Shown: piece by piece, positions 1 to 9,000 of the stretch
How the letters are laid out: every line of letters begins with the position of its first letter
Numbering within the stretch: the stretch's first letter is position 1
IMG/VR virus record: IMGVR_UViG_3300033144_006802
Coordinates: 1 to 38,997 of that record
Origin: a virus
DNA length: 38,997 bases
Reading direction: 5' to 3' (one strand)
The notes under the pieces: generated by a model
Database searches by the model: none
Told to the model about the DNA's origin: nothing
The model's input: only the letters and a program-made list of their open reading frames with translations
Made by a program: the position numbers and the translations under genes

Positions 1-76
1 TGCAACCTATGGTGTATCTGGTGCGACTTTTGCATTCACCGGAGCAGGAGTAGCGGCCACAATGAACACCGGACAG
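1..76. repeat. Terminal direct repeat, left copy (identical to 38922..38997)
   Basis: All 76 bases match the last 76 bases of the window. The identity keeps the reading frame of the repeat gene, which is what a circular or circularly permuted genome gives when an assembler opens it. The overlap lies within a 147-bp tandem repeat, so the join could also be a collapsed repeat, and the number of repeat units is uncertain. Confidence 0.9.
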
Positions 77-691
77 GGCGATAATGAACTCTACGCCATG
101 GATCAGGACGTGGAGACGACTGACGACGTTACCCACAGAAATGTGACTGCAACCTACGGTGTATCTGGCTCAACCGGCGACTTTGCCTCGGCGACAGTGA
201 CGTATGAGATAGACGTGGGCTCAATTACCTGCGGTTCAGGCGATGTACGCATTACCAACGATGCGGGTAACGTGGACGGCGAAGAGATTGCTGATGACAC
301 CATTGACACCGACAGCGTCGACTGGGGGGCAGGTACCGGGCAGATTGGTTTTCATTCACTGGGAACAGTGACGGTGGTGTTTGATTCAACCACAATATCC
401 ACAACGGATATGGGGAAGATCTACATATCCACGAAAACCTCGCCCGCTTCATTCACATTGCCCTATTCTTCCAACACGATTGACAACGGCTGTGTGATGA
501 TCAAGAACCTCGGCGGAACAAACATTTATTCTGTCATTCCCTCGGGAACTGACCAGATAGATGTCGGCGGCGCCGGAACTGCCTACGACGACATTAACGC
601 GGACAACGACTTCGTCGTCCTCTACAATGACGCAGGGGCGGCGGGTTCTGCCGGAAACTGGTACATTCTCGGCAAGAACGGCGGACAGTAA
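2..691 (+). CDS. Repeat-containing fibre/stalk protein, 3' part (5' part at 38350..38997)
   Basis: This is the C-terminal part of a gene cut by the contig ends. The reading frame is open from base 2, and the last codon of the window (CAG at 38997) joins in frame to GGC at 77 once the 76-bp overlap is removed, giving a protein of about 420 residues. The fragment begins inside the 49-residue repeat unit (starts ATYGVSG), enters a third, diverging repeat at base 149, and then becomes a Thr/Ser/Gly/Asp-rich beta-type region that ends GNWYILGKNGGQ. Low-complexity Gly/Thr repeats of this kind are usual in phage fibres and stalks. It lies between the capsid gene and the head-tail adaptor. The ATG at 62 lies inside the repeat and is not the true start. 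No enzyme motif is seen. Confidence 0.75.
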   Translation, partial: ATYGVSGATFAFTGAGVAATMNTGQGDNELYAMDQDVETTDDVTHRNVTATYGVSGSTGDFASATVTYEIDVGSITCGSGDVRITNDAGNVDGEEIADDTIDTDSVDWGAGTGQIGFHSLGTVTVVFDSTTISTTDMGKIYISTKTSPASFTLPYSSNTIDNGCVMIKNLGGTNIYSVIPSGTDQIDVGGAGTAYDDINADNDFVVLYNDAGAAGSAGNWYILGKNGGQ

Positions 692-753
692 AAAAAGAGG
701 GGCTCGAGGCGCGGGGATAGAAATATCCCCGCCCCAGCCCAACGGAGGCATAG

Positions 754-1329
754 ATGATAACGAAAGCTGAAGTCTTGTCCGTTGTGAACGCTCGCCTTGC
801 GCGAGGGGAAACATCGATAGATATTGAATTAAGAAATATCCTTTACGATATTTCCACCCGCGAAAATTTCCTCGGCAAAGAGGCCACACGAGATACTGTG
901 GTAGATCAGTATGTGTATTCGCTCCCGGACAACTTCAAGGATATGAATACCCTGCGCCTGAATGACACGGCGCTTCTGAAAAGAATAACCTTTGAGAATT
1001 TACAGAAAACATATATTGACATTACCTCGTCGGGAGAGCCGGAGTATTACGCATTGAAAAACAATTATCTGTGGCTTGACATAAAACCAAACGCCGTCTT
1101 TACGATGAGACTGTGGTATTCAATCTATCATCCCGATGATGTGGAAAGTATAGAATTTGCAGAGCAATTCAGAGAGGCAATCAACGAAGGTGTGATAATG
1201 AAGATTTGCGAGAAATATGAGGATTGGGAGGGAGTAAAGGGGCATTTGCCTCTTTATGAAAGGGAAATACAGAAACGAATAGACTCTGTTGAGAGGACAA
1301 TGTATTTTCAGAAGTATAACGATATCTGA
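754..1329 (+). CDS. Head-tail adaptor/connector-like structural protein
   Basis: A 191-residue protein with a good Shine-Dalgarno (GGAGG) just before the ATG. It is mostly helical at both ends, with a central beta part around residues 50-130 (LPDNFKDMNTLRL, YYALKNNYLWLDIKP). This resembles the gp6/gp4-like or T7 gp11-like adaptor proteins that sit under the portal of short-tailed phages. The assignment rests on size, fold impression and position: capsid and repeat fibre upstream, tail-nozzle-like protein downstream. No catalytic motif is visible. Another head-completion role is possible. Confidence 0.5.
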   Translation: MITKAEVLSVVNARLARGETSIDIELRNILYDISTRENFLGKEATRDTVVDQYVYSLPDNFKDMNTLRLNDTALLKRITFENLQKTYIDITSSGEPEYYALKNNYLWLDIKPNAVFTMRLWYSIYHPDDVESIEFAEQFREAINEGVIMKICEKYEDWEGVKGHLPLYEREIQKRIDSVERTMYFQKYNDI

Positions 1330-1340
1330 GGAGGATAACC

Positions 1341-2156
1341 ATGGCGTGGGGAAAAGATTATGACGTAAACAGTCCGGCGGGCATAGACGATCCGAAAAAA
1401 GGTGATGATGAAATCAGAGATGCTAAAGAAGCAACCAGGGAACGTCTGGACATAGATCACTATTTTCCCGAGAATGACCCCACGGCAGGCCTGGTAAACA
1501 ACGCGGATACGGGAGAGCATAAAAAGGTTTCTCTGCGAAAGATAGATCCCGCGCCATCAGCCGTCGCTAACAAGGGCTTTGTTTACACCAAGGAATCCGG
1601 CGGGGCCGGAGTAATAGAATTGTTCTACAAAGACGCCGCCGGCAACGAAATACAGCTTACAAAAGCTGGGGTGCTAAGACCCCTCGTGGCGGCAGAACTC
1701 GCCACAGACGCAGTGGAGACGGACAAAATAAAAGATTCGGCAGTGACCAGTGATAAAATAGCCAGCCTTGCCGTAGCAACAGCAAAAATAGCCACAGCTG
1801 CGGTAACTTCCACAAAACTTGGCACAGGAGCCACCTTAATAAAAAGTGGCAATTATACAGGTGATGGTGGAGGGTCCAGAAGTATAGACATAGGTTCTCC
1901 GTATATGACAGTGAAATGTGTAGTTGTTTGGGGAGGTACAACGGACCCAGCCGACTCTGGCACATTGGCACTAAAAACAATAGACGATAGCTCGGCCAGT
2001 TGTTTTGTTATTGTAGGAAACAACACTCCCAACTTAAATATGTATCGAGTTCCTCACGGAATAATAGAATTCAACGCTACAGGTTTTAACATAGACCAAT
2101 GGGTTAATGCATCCAGTATTGATTATGGATATATTGCCATCGGAGAAAAACTTTGA
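1341..2156 (+). CDS. Putative tail fibre protein
   Basis: A 271-residue protein with RBS GAGGAGG upstream. The N-terminal part (residues 1-110) contains a YTKESGGAGVIELFYKDAAG stretch typical of short phage fibre modules. Residues about 115-165 form an Ala/Thr/Val/Ile-Ala repeat (SDKIASLAVATAKIATAAV) in the heptad-like style of trimeric fibre shafts. The C-terminal 110 residues look like a compact beta domain ending YGYIAIGEKL, possibly the tip. It sits among tail genes. The receptor is unknown. Confidence 0.6.
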   Translation: MAWGKDYDVNSPAGIDDPKKGDDEIRDAKEATRERLDIDHYFPENDPTAGLVNNADTGEHKKVSLRKIDPAPSAVANKGFVYTKESGGAGVIELFYKDAAGNEIQLTKAGVLRPLVAAELATDAVETDKIKDSAVTSDKIASLAVATAKIATAAVTSTKLGTGATLIKSGNYTGDGGGSRSIDIGSPYMTVKCVVVWGGTTDPADSGTLALKTIDDSSASCFVIVGNNTPNLNMYRVPHGIIEFNATGFNIDQWVNASSIDYGYIAIGEKL

Positions 2157-2162
2157 AATAGG

Positions 2163-3692
2163 ATGAACGCACAAACATACTCAATCCTTAGCCCTGTGAT
2201 GGGCTTGCGGAAGGACGTGCCGGGCATACTCCTGCAGGAGGCATACAATCAGGATAGCGAGAACATCATCTTTGTAGCCGGAGAAGTTCACAGAGTAAAA
2301 ATGCCGCTTGAAGAATTAAGCGGCACAGAAACTACCGATGGAAAAACAATCATCCATTACCACACTCTGGTGACCTCCGCGGGTTCAACATACCTGCTCG
2401 CATTTACAGAATCACATATTTATTATTGGAACACAGCGACAAAAGTATATGACGAGGTTTTCGCAGGAACAACGACTGATCACTGGGAAAGCATATCGTA
2501 TGCCGACAAAGTCATAGCAACCAACGGTGAGGATAAAGTTCAGGTGTGGACGCCTGGAGGATCATTTGCGCCATTAGACACTGCGAGCGGCCTTGACCTC
2601 GGTGGCGCCGTCTACTGCACATCAGCGAAGCACATCACTGTTTATGCGAATTTTATAATAATAGCGGATACTTACGAGGGAGGAACACGATATCCCCAGC
2701 GCATACGATGGTGTTCCATTGGCGCCATGGTAAATTGGGACGGAGGCAATAGCGGCGCCGCAGACATCGGAGGCAGCGACTTCATAACAGCATTCGGGTC
2801 ATATCAAAGCAATCTCATAATATTTAAAACCGGCAGTTTGTATCGTCTTTGGCTTACCGGAGCGACGACAGTATTTTCTGTAGTGGCCATATCAAAAGAA
2901 ATAGGATGTATAGCTCCCGACTCGGTTGTAAATGATGGGATAGGACATCTCATGTATTATGCAAGTGATAACACATTTAAAGCATTTCCGCTCACAGATA
3001 TATCCCTTCCGATTTACACCGAGGCAAAGCAGTTTATGCCATTACTAATCTCAAAAATACGCGCAAAATATATGCAGCACAATAATGAAATATGGTGGAG
3101 CGTTCCGTATGAGGACGGAACATCACCGACGGAAAATAATAAAATATTTGTATTCAAGGATAATTACTGGTCAATCGTAGGGATAGCAATACAGGCATTC
3201 GGTTCTTGGGACAGACAATCTGTTTACACATGGGATACATTACCCGATATTTTCGCCTCTTGGGAGAAATGGGGATGGGATAAGTGGGATACTATCGTCG
3301 GATCGGAAGGAGCGCCTCTTGATTTAGCGGCCACCGGAACGAAAACTTATTCTCTGCACGAATCAGAGGGCAGCCACGAAGGATATATTGTTCTCTCAAC
3401 TGACCTGCAGAGCAAACAGGGAATTCCTTTTTATAAAAGAATTCTTGAATTTGAAACATACTTCCAAAAAGAAACATCCGGCACCGCAACCATAGAATTA
3501 AAAAGAGATGGTGAAACGAGCTGGCAGACAGCCGGAACAGTGGATCTGACTACAGGAAACGAAGATATTGTGAAGACATCTATCCCCTGCGACTTCCGGG
3601 CAAAAACATTTCTGCTTAAAGTAAAAGCAAGCAACCGCTTTCGCTTTTTGGGAATGTTTGTAAGATTTGTGCAATCAGGGAAAGAGAGGTAA
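2163..3692 (+). CDS. Tail nozzle/tubular-type virion structural protein
   Basis: A 509-residue protein starting six bases after the previous stop. It is rich in aromatic beta-strand segments with regularly spaced motifs such as SHIYYWNTATKVYDEVF, IIFKTGSLYRLW and a Trp cluster (WDRQSVYTWDTLP, WEKWGWDKWD) around residues 345-385. Long beta proteins of this kind, lying next to the adaptor in podoviruses, often form the tail tube or nozzle (T7 gp12/P22 gp10 role). Length and position fit that role. Family membership was not confirmed, and a beta-propeller-like structural protein is an alternative. Confidence 0.5.
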   Translation: MNAQTYSILSPVMGLRKDVPGILLQEAYNQDSENIIFVAGEVHRVKMPLEELSGTETTDGKTIIHYHTLVTSAGSTYLLAFTESHIYYWNTATKVYDEVFAGTTTDHWESISYADKVIATNGEDKVQVWTPGGSFAPLDTASGLDLGGAVYCTSAKHITVYANFIIIADTYEGGTRYPQRIRWCSIGAMVNWDGGNSGAADIGGSDFITAFGSYQSNLIIFKTGSLYRLWLTGATTVFSVVAISKEIGCIAPDSVVNDGIGHLMYYASDNTFKAFPLTDISLPIYTEAKQFMPLLISKIRAKYMQHNNEIWWSVPYEDGTSPTENNKIFVFKDNYWSIVGIAIQAFGSWDRQSVYTWDTLPDIFASWEKWGWDKWDTIVGSEGAPLDLAATGTKTYSLHESEGSHEGYIVLSTDLQSKQGIPFYKRILEFETYFQKETSGTATIELKRDGETSWQTAGTVDLTTGNEDIVKTSIPCDFRAKTFLLKVKASNRFRFLGMFVRFVQSGKER

Positions 3693-3694
3693 CG

Positions 3695-3859
3695 ATGAAA
3701 TCTGCTATAATGCCATTGCCGGATATTGAAGAGATAAAAGATATTGAAACGGCGAAGAAAGCAATAAAAGAAATGAAGGATACCATTGAACTTATTATGC
3801 AATTGCTGGAGGGCGACATGAAAGAAATTGAAGAAAGACTGACGGCAGGTGCGTTATGA
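3695..3859 (+). CDS. Small helical protein, 54 aa
   Basis: Starts two bases after the previous stop, with RBS AGAGAGG upstream, and ends in an ATGA overlap with the next gene, so it is almost certainly translated as part of the tail operon. The peptide is a charged amphipathic helix (IETAKKAIKEMKDTIELIMQLLEGDMKEIEERL) capable of coiled-coil formation. Nothing identifies its partner. It may be an accessory virion or chaperone peptide. Confidence 0.6.
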   Translation: MKSAIMPLPDIEEIKDIETAKKAIKEMKDTIELIMQLLEGDMKEIEERLTAGAL

Positions 3860-4272
3860 TTTATTTTGTACGAAATCCCTCGGTAGAAATTATCAAGCAA
3901 ATGGCCAGAAAAGCCGGAGACTTCCCTGATAAGGATATAACCCCTGCGAAATTCCTAAAGAGGGTAATAACAAGTATCCTCGGGCTGAATTCGTTTTTCC
4001 TGATTTCTTTCGTCGATGAAAAGAAAATAAAAATAGACGGCTTCGTAATGATGTCACATCAGGAATCATTCGCCGGCAACGTTTTATTGATAGAATACGC
4101 ATGGACTGAAAAAGGATATAAGTGGGGAAAGACATTGATGACCGCCGTAGAAAATGTGGCCAAATCCCTTGAGTATAAAAAAATAGTGGCTGAAACGAAA
4201 AGAAATACAGGCGCCCTTGAACGAAAATATGGGTTCAAGGAAACCGCGAGAATAATCTCCAAGGAGGTATGA
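3856..4272 (+). CDS. GNAT-like N-acetyltransferase domain protein
   Basis: A 138-residue protein overlapping the previous stop (ATGA). Features fit a small GNAT fold: the central strand LLIEYAWTEKGYKWGKTLMTAVENVAK (position of the acetyl-CoA loop and following helix, residues about 77-105) and the C-terminal signature TKRNTGALERKYGFKETARI, typical of the last strands of GNATs. The usual acetyl-CoA loop (Q/RxxGxG/A) is poorly kept (EKGYKWG). GNAT-like proteins are often found among tail genes of podoviruses with unknown substrates. Activity is uncertain. Confidence 0.55.
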   Translation: MIYFVRNPSVEIIKQMARKAGDFPDKDITPAKFLKRVITSILGLNSFFLISFVDEKKIKIDGFVMMSHQESFAGNVLLIEYAWTEKGYKWGKTLMTAVENVAKSLEYKKIVAETKRNTGALERKYGFKETARIISKEV

Positions 4273-4273
4273 T

Positions 4274-5287
4274 ATGGGAAGCTCTCTTTTTGAGCCTGGA
4301 CAGCAGGCATTACCGGGACCGCAATTATTAGAGTCAACACAACAAAAATATGGTGCAGAACAAATGCAATCGTTGCTTGCTTCTTTACAGGCCGGGCAGG
4401 CCCCAACCTTAGATATTGAGGGTCTTTCTGCCCTTGAACAGCAATCCCTGTCACTTCTCGGCTCTTTCATAGGACAGGGATTACCTTCCGCATATACAAC
4501 GGCCCTTGGAGAACTTGAAAAAACAGTAGCAGGCGGATATGATCCCGCCAAATCACCGTTATACCAGTCAATGGTAGCGGAATCAGAAAGATTAACAGAA
4601 GGCGGACTGGCGCAGATAGCAACACAGGCGGAACTCGGCGGAATGCTTGGCAGCACCGGCAGAATGGCCGCACAGGGTGAATATCTTGGAGCCACACAAA
4701 ATGAACTTATGCGCCAGCTCGGATTAATGACAGAGGCAGAAAGAGGCAGACAATTCGGTGCGGTACCACTCCTTCTGCAGGCTGGCCAGGGACAACAGGC
4801 CATGCAACTCGGGCAGATCGGAGCGGGCATGCAATATGGACAATTGCCCAGACAGATAGAACAGGCAAGGAGCGAGGCCGCCTTCCAGCAGCAGATGATG
4901 CCTTATACGCAGGGCGCGCAGATAGCAGGACAGCTTATGCAATATGCTCCTTTCTATCAGCCTCAATTCGCACAGACCCCGAGCGGATTTGAGAAAATTG
5001 CCGGTGTTGTTGGAGTAGGCGCTGATTTGGCGTCTATATATAAGGACATCCAGCCAACCCCCCCGCCCCCGAGTCCATCTGATATCCGCTTAAAAGACAA
5101 TATCGTAAAAACGGGAGAAATAGACGGTATAAATGTCTATGAATTCAACTTCATCGGGAATCCCCAGAGATACCAAGGCGTAATAGCACAGGAAGTGAGA
5201 CATATCCCAGGGGTGGTTGTCACTGGGAATGACGGGTTCTTGCGCGTAAATTACAGCAAACTACCTGTAGAATATAAGGAGGTATAA
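4274..5287 (+). CDS. Gln/Ala/Gly-rich virion protein with C-terminal S74-type chaperone
   Basis: A 337-residue protein. Residues 1-245 are a Gln/Ala/Leu/Gly-rich helical segment, followed by a Pro-rich linker (PTPPPPSP) and a short C-terminal domain beginning S269-D-I-R-L-K274. This is the cleavage/dyad motif of the Peptidase_S74 intramolecular chaperone (SDxRLKxNI), with the later VYEFNFIG...GVIAQEV core also present. S74 domains trimerise and then cut themselves off fibres such as endosialidase tailspikes. Here the attached region looks like an internal or tail-tip helical protein rather than a beta-helix spike. It sits just upstream of the internal-protein genes. Confidence 0.7.
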   Translation: MGSSLFEPGQQALPGPQLLESTQQKYGAEQMQSLLASLQAGQAPTLDIEGLSALEQQSLSLLGSFIGQGLPSAYTTALGELEKTVAGGYDPAKSPLYQSMVAESERLTEGGLAQIATQAELGGMLGSTGRMAAQGEYLGATQNELMRQLGLMTEAERGRQFGAVPLLLQAGQGQQAMQLGQIGAGMQYGQLPRQIEQARSEAAFQQQMMPYTQGAQIAGQLMQYAPFYQPQFAQTPSGFEKIAGVVGVGADLASIYKDIQPTPPPPSPSDIRLKDNIVKTGEIDGINVYEFNFIGNPQRYQGVIAQEVRHIPGVVVTGNDGFLRVNYSKLPVEYKEV

Positions 5288-5289
5288 TC

Positions 5290-6096
5290 ATGGCAATAAG
5301 ACAATTTCCGTCGGCATTCCCGGGAGGATATAAGAGCGGGTTTGAACGAAATTTGAGTGCGGCCGAAGGGATGCTGAGGAAAATGAAAGATGTGAATAAC
5401 CAGCTATATACGGCCAAACTGCAGAAAGCACTTATAGAAAAAGCAGGACAGGAAAATTCCCCCGAGCAAGAGGCGCTTATGTCAAAAGCATATGCAGAAT
5501 CAGAAGCAGGCCATGGCGCCGCTGCCACTCTTTTAATGGAAGAATACGAAGAAAACAGAAAAGCGGAAGCTCTCGAAGCATTAAGCGAAATAAAAGAAGG
5601 TAAGGCTGACGGAAAAAAGAAAGGCATTTTAGGCACTATCGGCAAAGCTATAGCCGCGCCCTTTATTCCCGGCGTAGGCCGGGGTTCGGCACCTGATATG
5701 GAACTAAAATTCTTATCGGAACACGGGCAGAACATAGACAGAAAGCTGGCTATCCTCAAAAAAGTAACCGAACTACTACCGACAGCCGAAAAAGAAACAT
5801 ATAAATCAACCACGCAAGTAACAAAACGGGATTTATGGAAACGACGGAGAGAAGACGTCGAGAACACGACCAGAAGAATGACAGTGCTACTCCAAGACCA
5901 CTTCAAAGGTAGTGAAAAAAAACTCAAAGATTGGGAAAAGAAAAAACCACTCAAATTTAAAGAGTACATGGAGCTAAAGGAAAAACGAAAACAGTATCAA
6001 CTCGACGCCGAGACGTTATATAAAGAATTAAGAGGAGAAATAGCCCCAAAAAAAACGGGAAAAGTAGGAAAATTCGTCTATGAAACGGTGGACTAA
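5290..6096 (+). CDS. Charged helical internal virion protein (putative)
   Basis: A 268-residue, strongly charged (Lys/Glu) and mainly helical protein. It has a short Gly/Pro break around residues 110-130 (GKKKGILGTIGKAIAAPFIPGVG) that could insert in or lie along a membrane. It starts three bases after the previous stop, with AAGGAGG upstream, and ends directly before the giant polyvalent gene. In podoviruses this position is filled by internal core/ejection proteins. No domain is recognised. Confidence 0.45.
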   Translation: MAIRQFPSAFPGGYKSGFERNLSAAEGMLRKMKDVNNQLYTAKLQKALIEKAGQENSPEQEALMSKAYAESEAGHGAAATLLMEEYEENRKAEALEALSEIKEGKADGKKKGILGTIGKAIAAPFIPGVGRGSAPDMELKFLSEHGQNIDRKLAILKKVTELLPTAEKETYKSTTQVTKRDLWKRRREDVENTTRRMTVLLQDHFKGSEKKLKDWEKKKPLKFKEYMELKEKRKQYQLDAETLYKELRGEIAPKKTGKVGKFVYETVD

Positions 6097-9000
6097 ATGC
6101 CCAGTTATCTCGTAACCAATCCTGCAACAGGGTCACGTTTAAAAATAACAGGAGATACTCTCCCAACTGAACAAGAACTTGACGAAATATTTCGTCAGGC
6201 AACTCCGGCACCCGAGCCAACCCCACCGTCGATAGAACAGATAAGAGAACGCGCAAAGAAACAGCGGGCGGAATTTGACGTAACCCCAGTAGAAACCGTT
6301 CGTGGCACTGGACGGACACCGAGCATTTACGAACAAATGCAGGCAGGATATGCTCAATTGCCACAGAAGGAAATAACTCCCAAAATACAACGGGATTTAA
6401 CTCTGCAAAAACAAGAAGCTGATTTTTATAAGAAAGTAGAAGAAGGTAAGAAAACAATGCCCTCTTTTACTGAAAGTAAGGACCACGCCATAAAAGAAAT
6501 TCAATCAGGATATGGTGGCATACTTGAATTTTTAGACAGTGGAGATATGAAAGCCGCATCTGCGGTAATCGATAGGAAAGAACCTATACAGGACACATAT
6601 AAAAGAATTTGGGATAAACATTATGGCGAGCCAAAAAGCACAAGTTTTCTGGTTAATCTCGTAGCGATATCTGGAAAAGAACTTCCGGCGGATAGCATGG
6701 CCCTTTTAACTAACCCTGAAGAAATAGCAAAATTCTATCTATTCGGAAAAGGTATAGGGGCGATACAGTCTTTATTAACAAAATCAGCAATGCGATTGGC
6801 GGTATCTCCAAATTCGACAAGTCGCAATATTGGTCAATTTATATTTAGAGATATAACAAAAAGATTCAAACTTGACCCTGCTCTAAAATCTCAATTTGAA
6901 GCAATCTCAAAAACAAAAAATCCGGCTGAAACATTAAAGGCATTTTTGCAGGATAATAAATTCAGAAGTGCTGTAGGGGAAATGATAACCGGAGAGAAAA
7001 CAAAAGTAGCGCATGACGCATTACAAAAACTAAAAAATATTGATATCAATAGGTATAAACAAGTAACTAAAATACTCAAAAATAAAAAGATATCGGTTAT
7101 GCAAAAAGAACAGATACTGTCAAAAACCATAATTGAAATGAAACAGATCAAATCAATGGCCGGAGATACTAAAATTATAATTGATAATCTATCAAAAGGA
7201 TTAGAGGGGAAAGGAACTGTTATAGTAAATGCCCCCAAACAAACAAAACAACTCATAAACCTTTTAAAAAGTGAGGGACTAACTTCTCGTACTTATTCCA
7301 TGTTGAAAGGTTTGAATGATACTGGTGGATTAAAATTAAAGGGAATAAATGCGTACAATTCCGCAATAAAACAGGTAGTCGCATACATTGAGCAGGTAAA
7401 AACATCCAAGATACCTGAAGCTGTGGTAAGACCAAGTTTTTTATCATTAAAAGACGCTCAATATTACGCAGGACACCCTGAACAATTAGCCAATCTTCGT
7501 AATTTTATAGATACTGGAATAAATACTACAAACTTAGGAACTATCGTTCGTTTTTCCAATATTATGTTTGAGCCAACAAAACCGCCCCCAGAAGTCGCAC
7601 CTGTTGTCCCCGGTGCACCGGAAGCGCCTATAACCGAACCCAAGCCCCCAGAACCGGCAAAAGCCCCTGTATCCGCTCCTGTAGCCCCTACGGGCAAAAT
7701 AACGGAAATCGCCGCAGTAAGAGCCGAAGCTAAGAAAAAAGGCTGGAATGTACAGATATTTGACGGAGACAAAAAGGATGCGGTCGCAAGAGGTATAGAA
7801 ATACAGAAAGCAGGGGAAAAAGTATCAGTAAAAGCCAGCCAGGAAACAGAAGGCCGGTATTATATCATCACCACAGCAAAGAAAATTACGAAAGCGCCGG
7901 TCGAGGCTCCTCCCGCAAAAGCAGTAAAGCCCGCCGAACCCGGGATATACAAGGAGAAAATCACAACCCTCGAAGATGTGAAGGACCGGCAGAAGCGGAT
8001 AAATACGCGCATGTTCACCAGGCTAAAGCGCCTTGCTGACTATATTGTGAATTCGAAGTATATCCCGACCGGCGTAGAACAGGCCGATATGAGACAGGAA
8101 GCATATGTGGCAATAGTTCAGGCGTCTAACAATTACAGGGATTCTAAGGCGCGGAAGATAGGTGTGCCCTTCTCAAAATATGCCGCAAAATATATCAGGG
8201 GGGCAATAGCCGATTTTTATGTAAAAGAAAAGTCTCTGATAGGAATCCCCCGGGAAGACGCGTATCTTCTGCAGAAGATAAATAAATTTGAAACGCAGCA
8301 CTATATGTCAAAAGGTTTTATCCCCTCTGTGGAAGGAGTAGCGCAGAAATTCAATATTTCCGTAGAAAAGGTGGAAAAACTCAAAGCTCGGCGATTTCAA
8401 AAAATAGAAAAAGCCGCTGGCCAAGCCGTAGAAGATGAAGAAGATATAACCGCCGCGGACATAATCGATATCGTTGAAACCCTGCCGGAAGACAAGGTTG
8501 ACAGGGAACGAGATAGAAAAGAATCTTCGGCGAAAGTGGATGAACTGCTCAGTCATTTAACACAGAGAGAAAAACAGATCGTAGAAATGCGCTATGGCCC
8601 TAAATCCGGCGCGGTCATGTCTTTCAAGGAAATAGGCAAAGAACTCGGGATAGCCGGCCAGACCGCAAACAAAGCGCTGCAAGACGCTCAAAAGAAGATG
8701 CTGAAAGCAGACACCCTTAACCTTGCTCCCAAAATAAGATATACATCGGAGGCAGAAAGCGCCATATCAACAGAACAAACGCTACTCTTCGAGAAAGCGG
8801 CCGGACACATTATCTATGAAGAAATTGACCGAGCCTACGGCTCTGTAGAGAAGGCCCGCGACGCTCTCGCGGACCAGATACAATCAGTCAAGGATATTGA
8901 AGGCATAAGCGCGAAAAGAGCAGAAGAAGTCGGGGAAGCCCTGCACACAGGGAAATTCAATTCAATAAAAGGCCTTGTGATTAAAACCGTAAAAGAGGCG

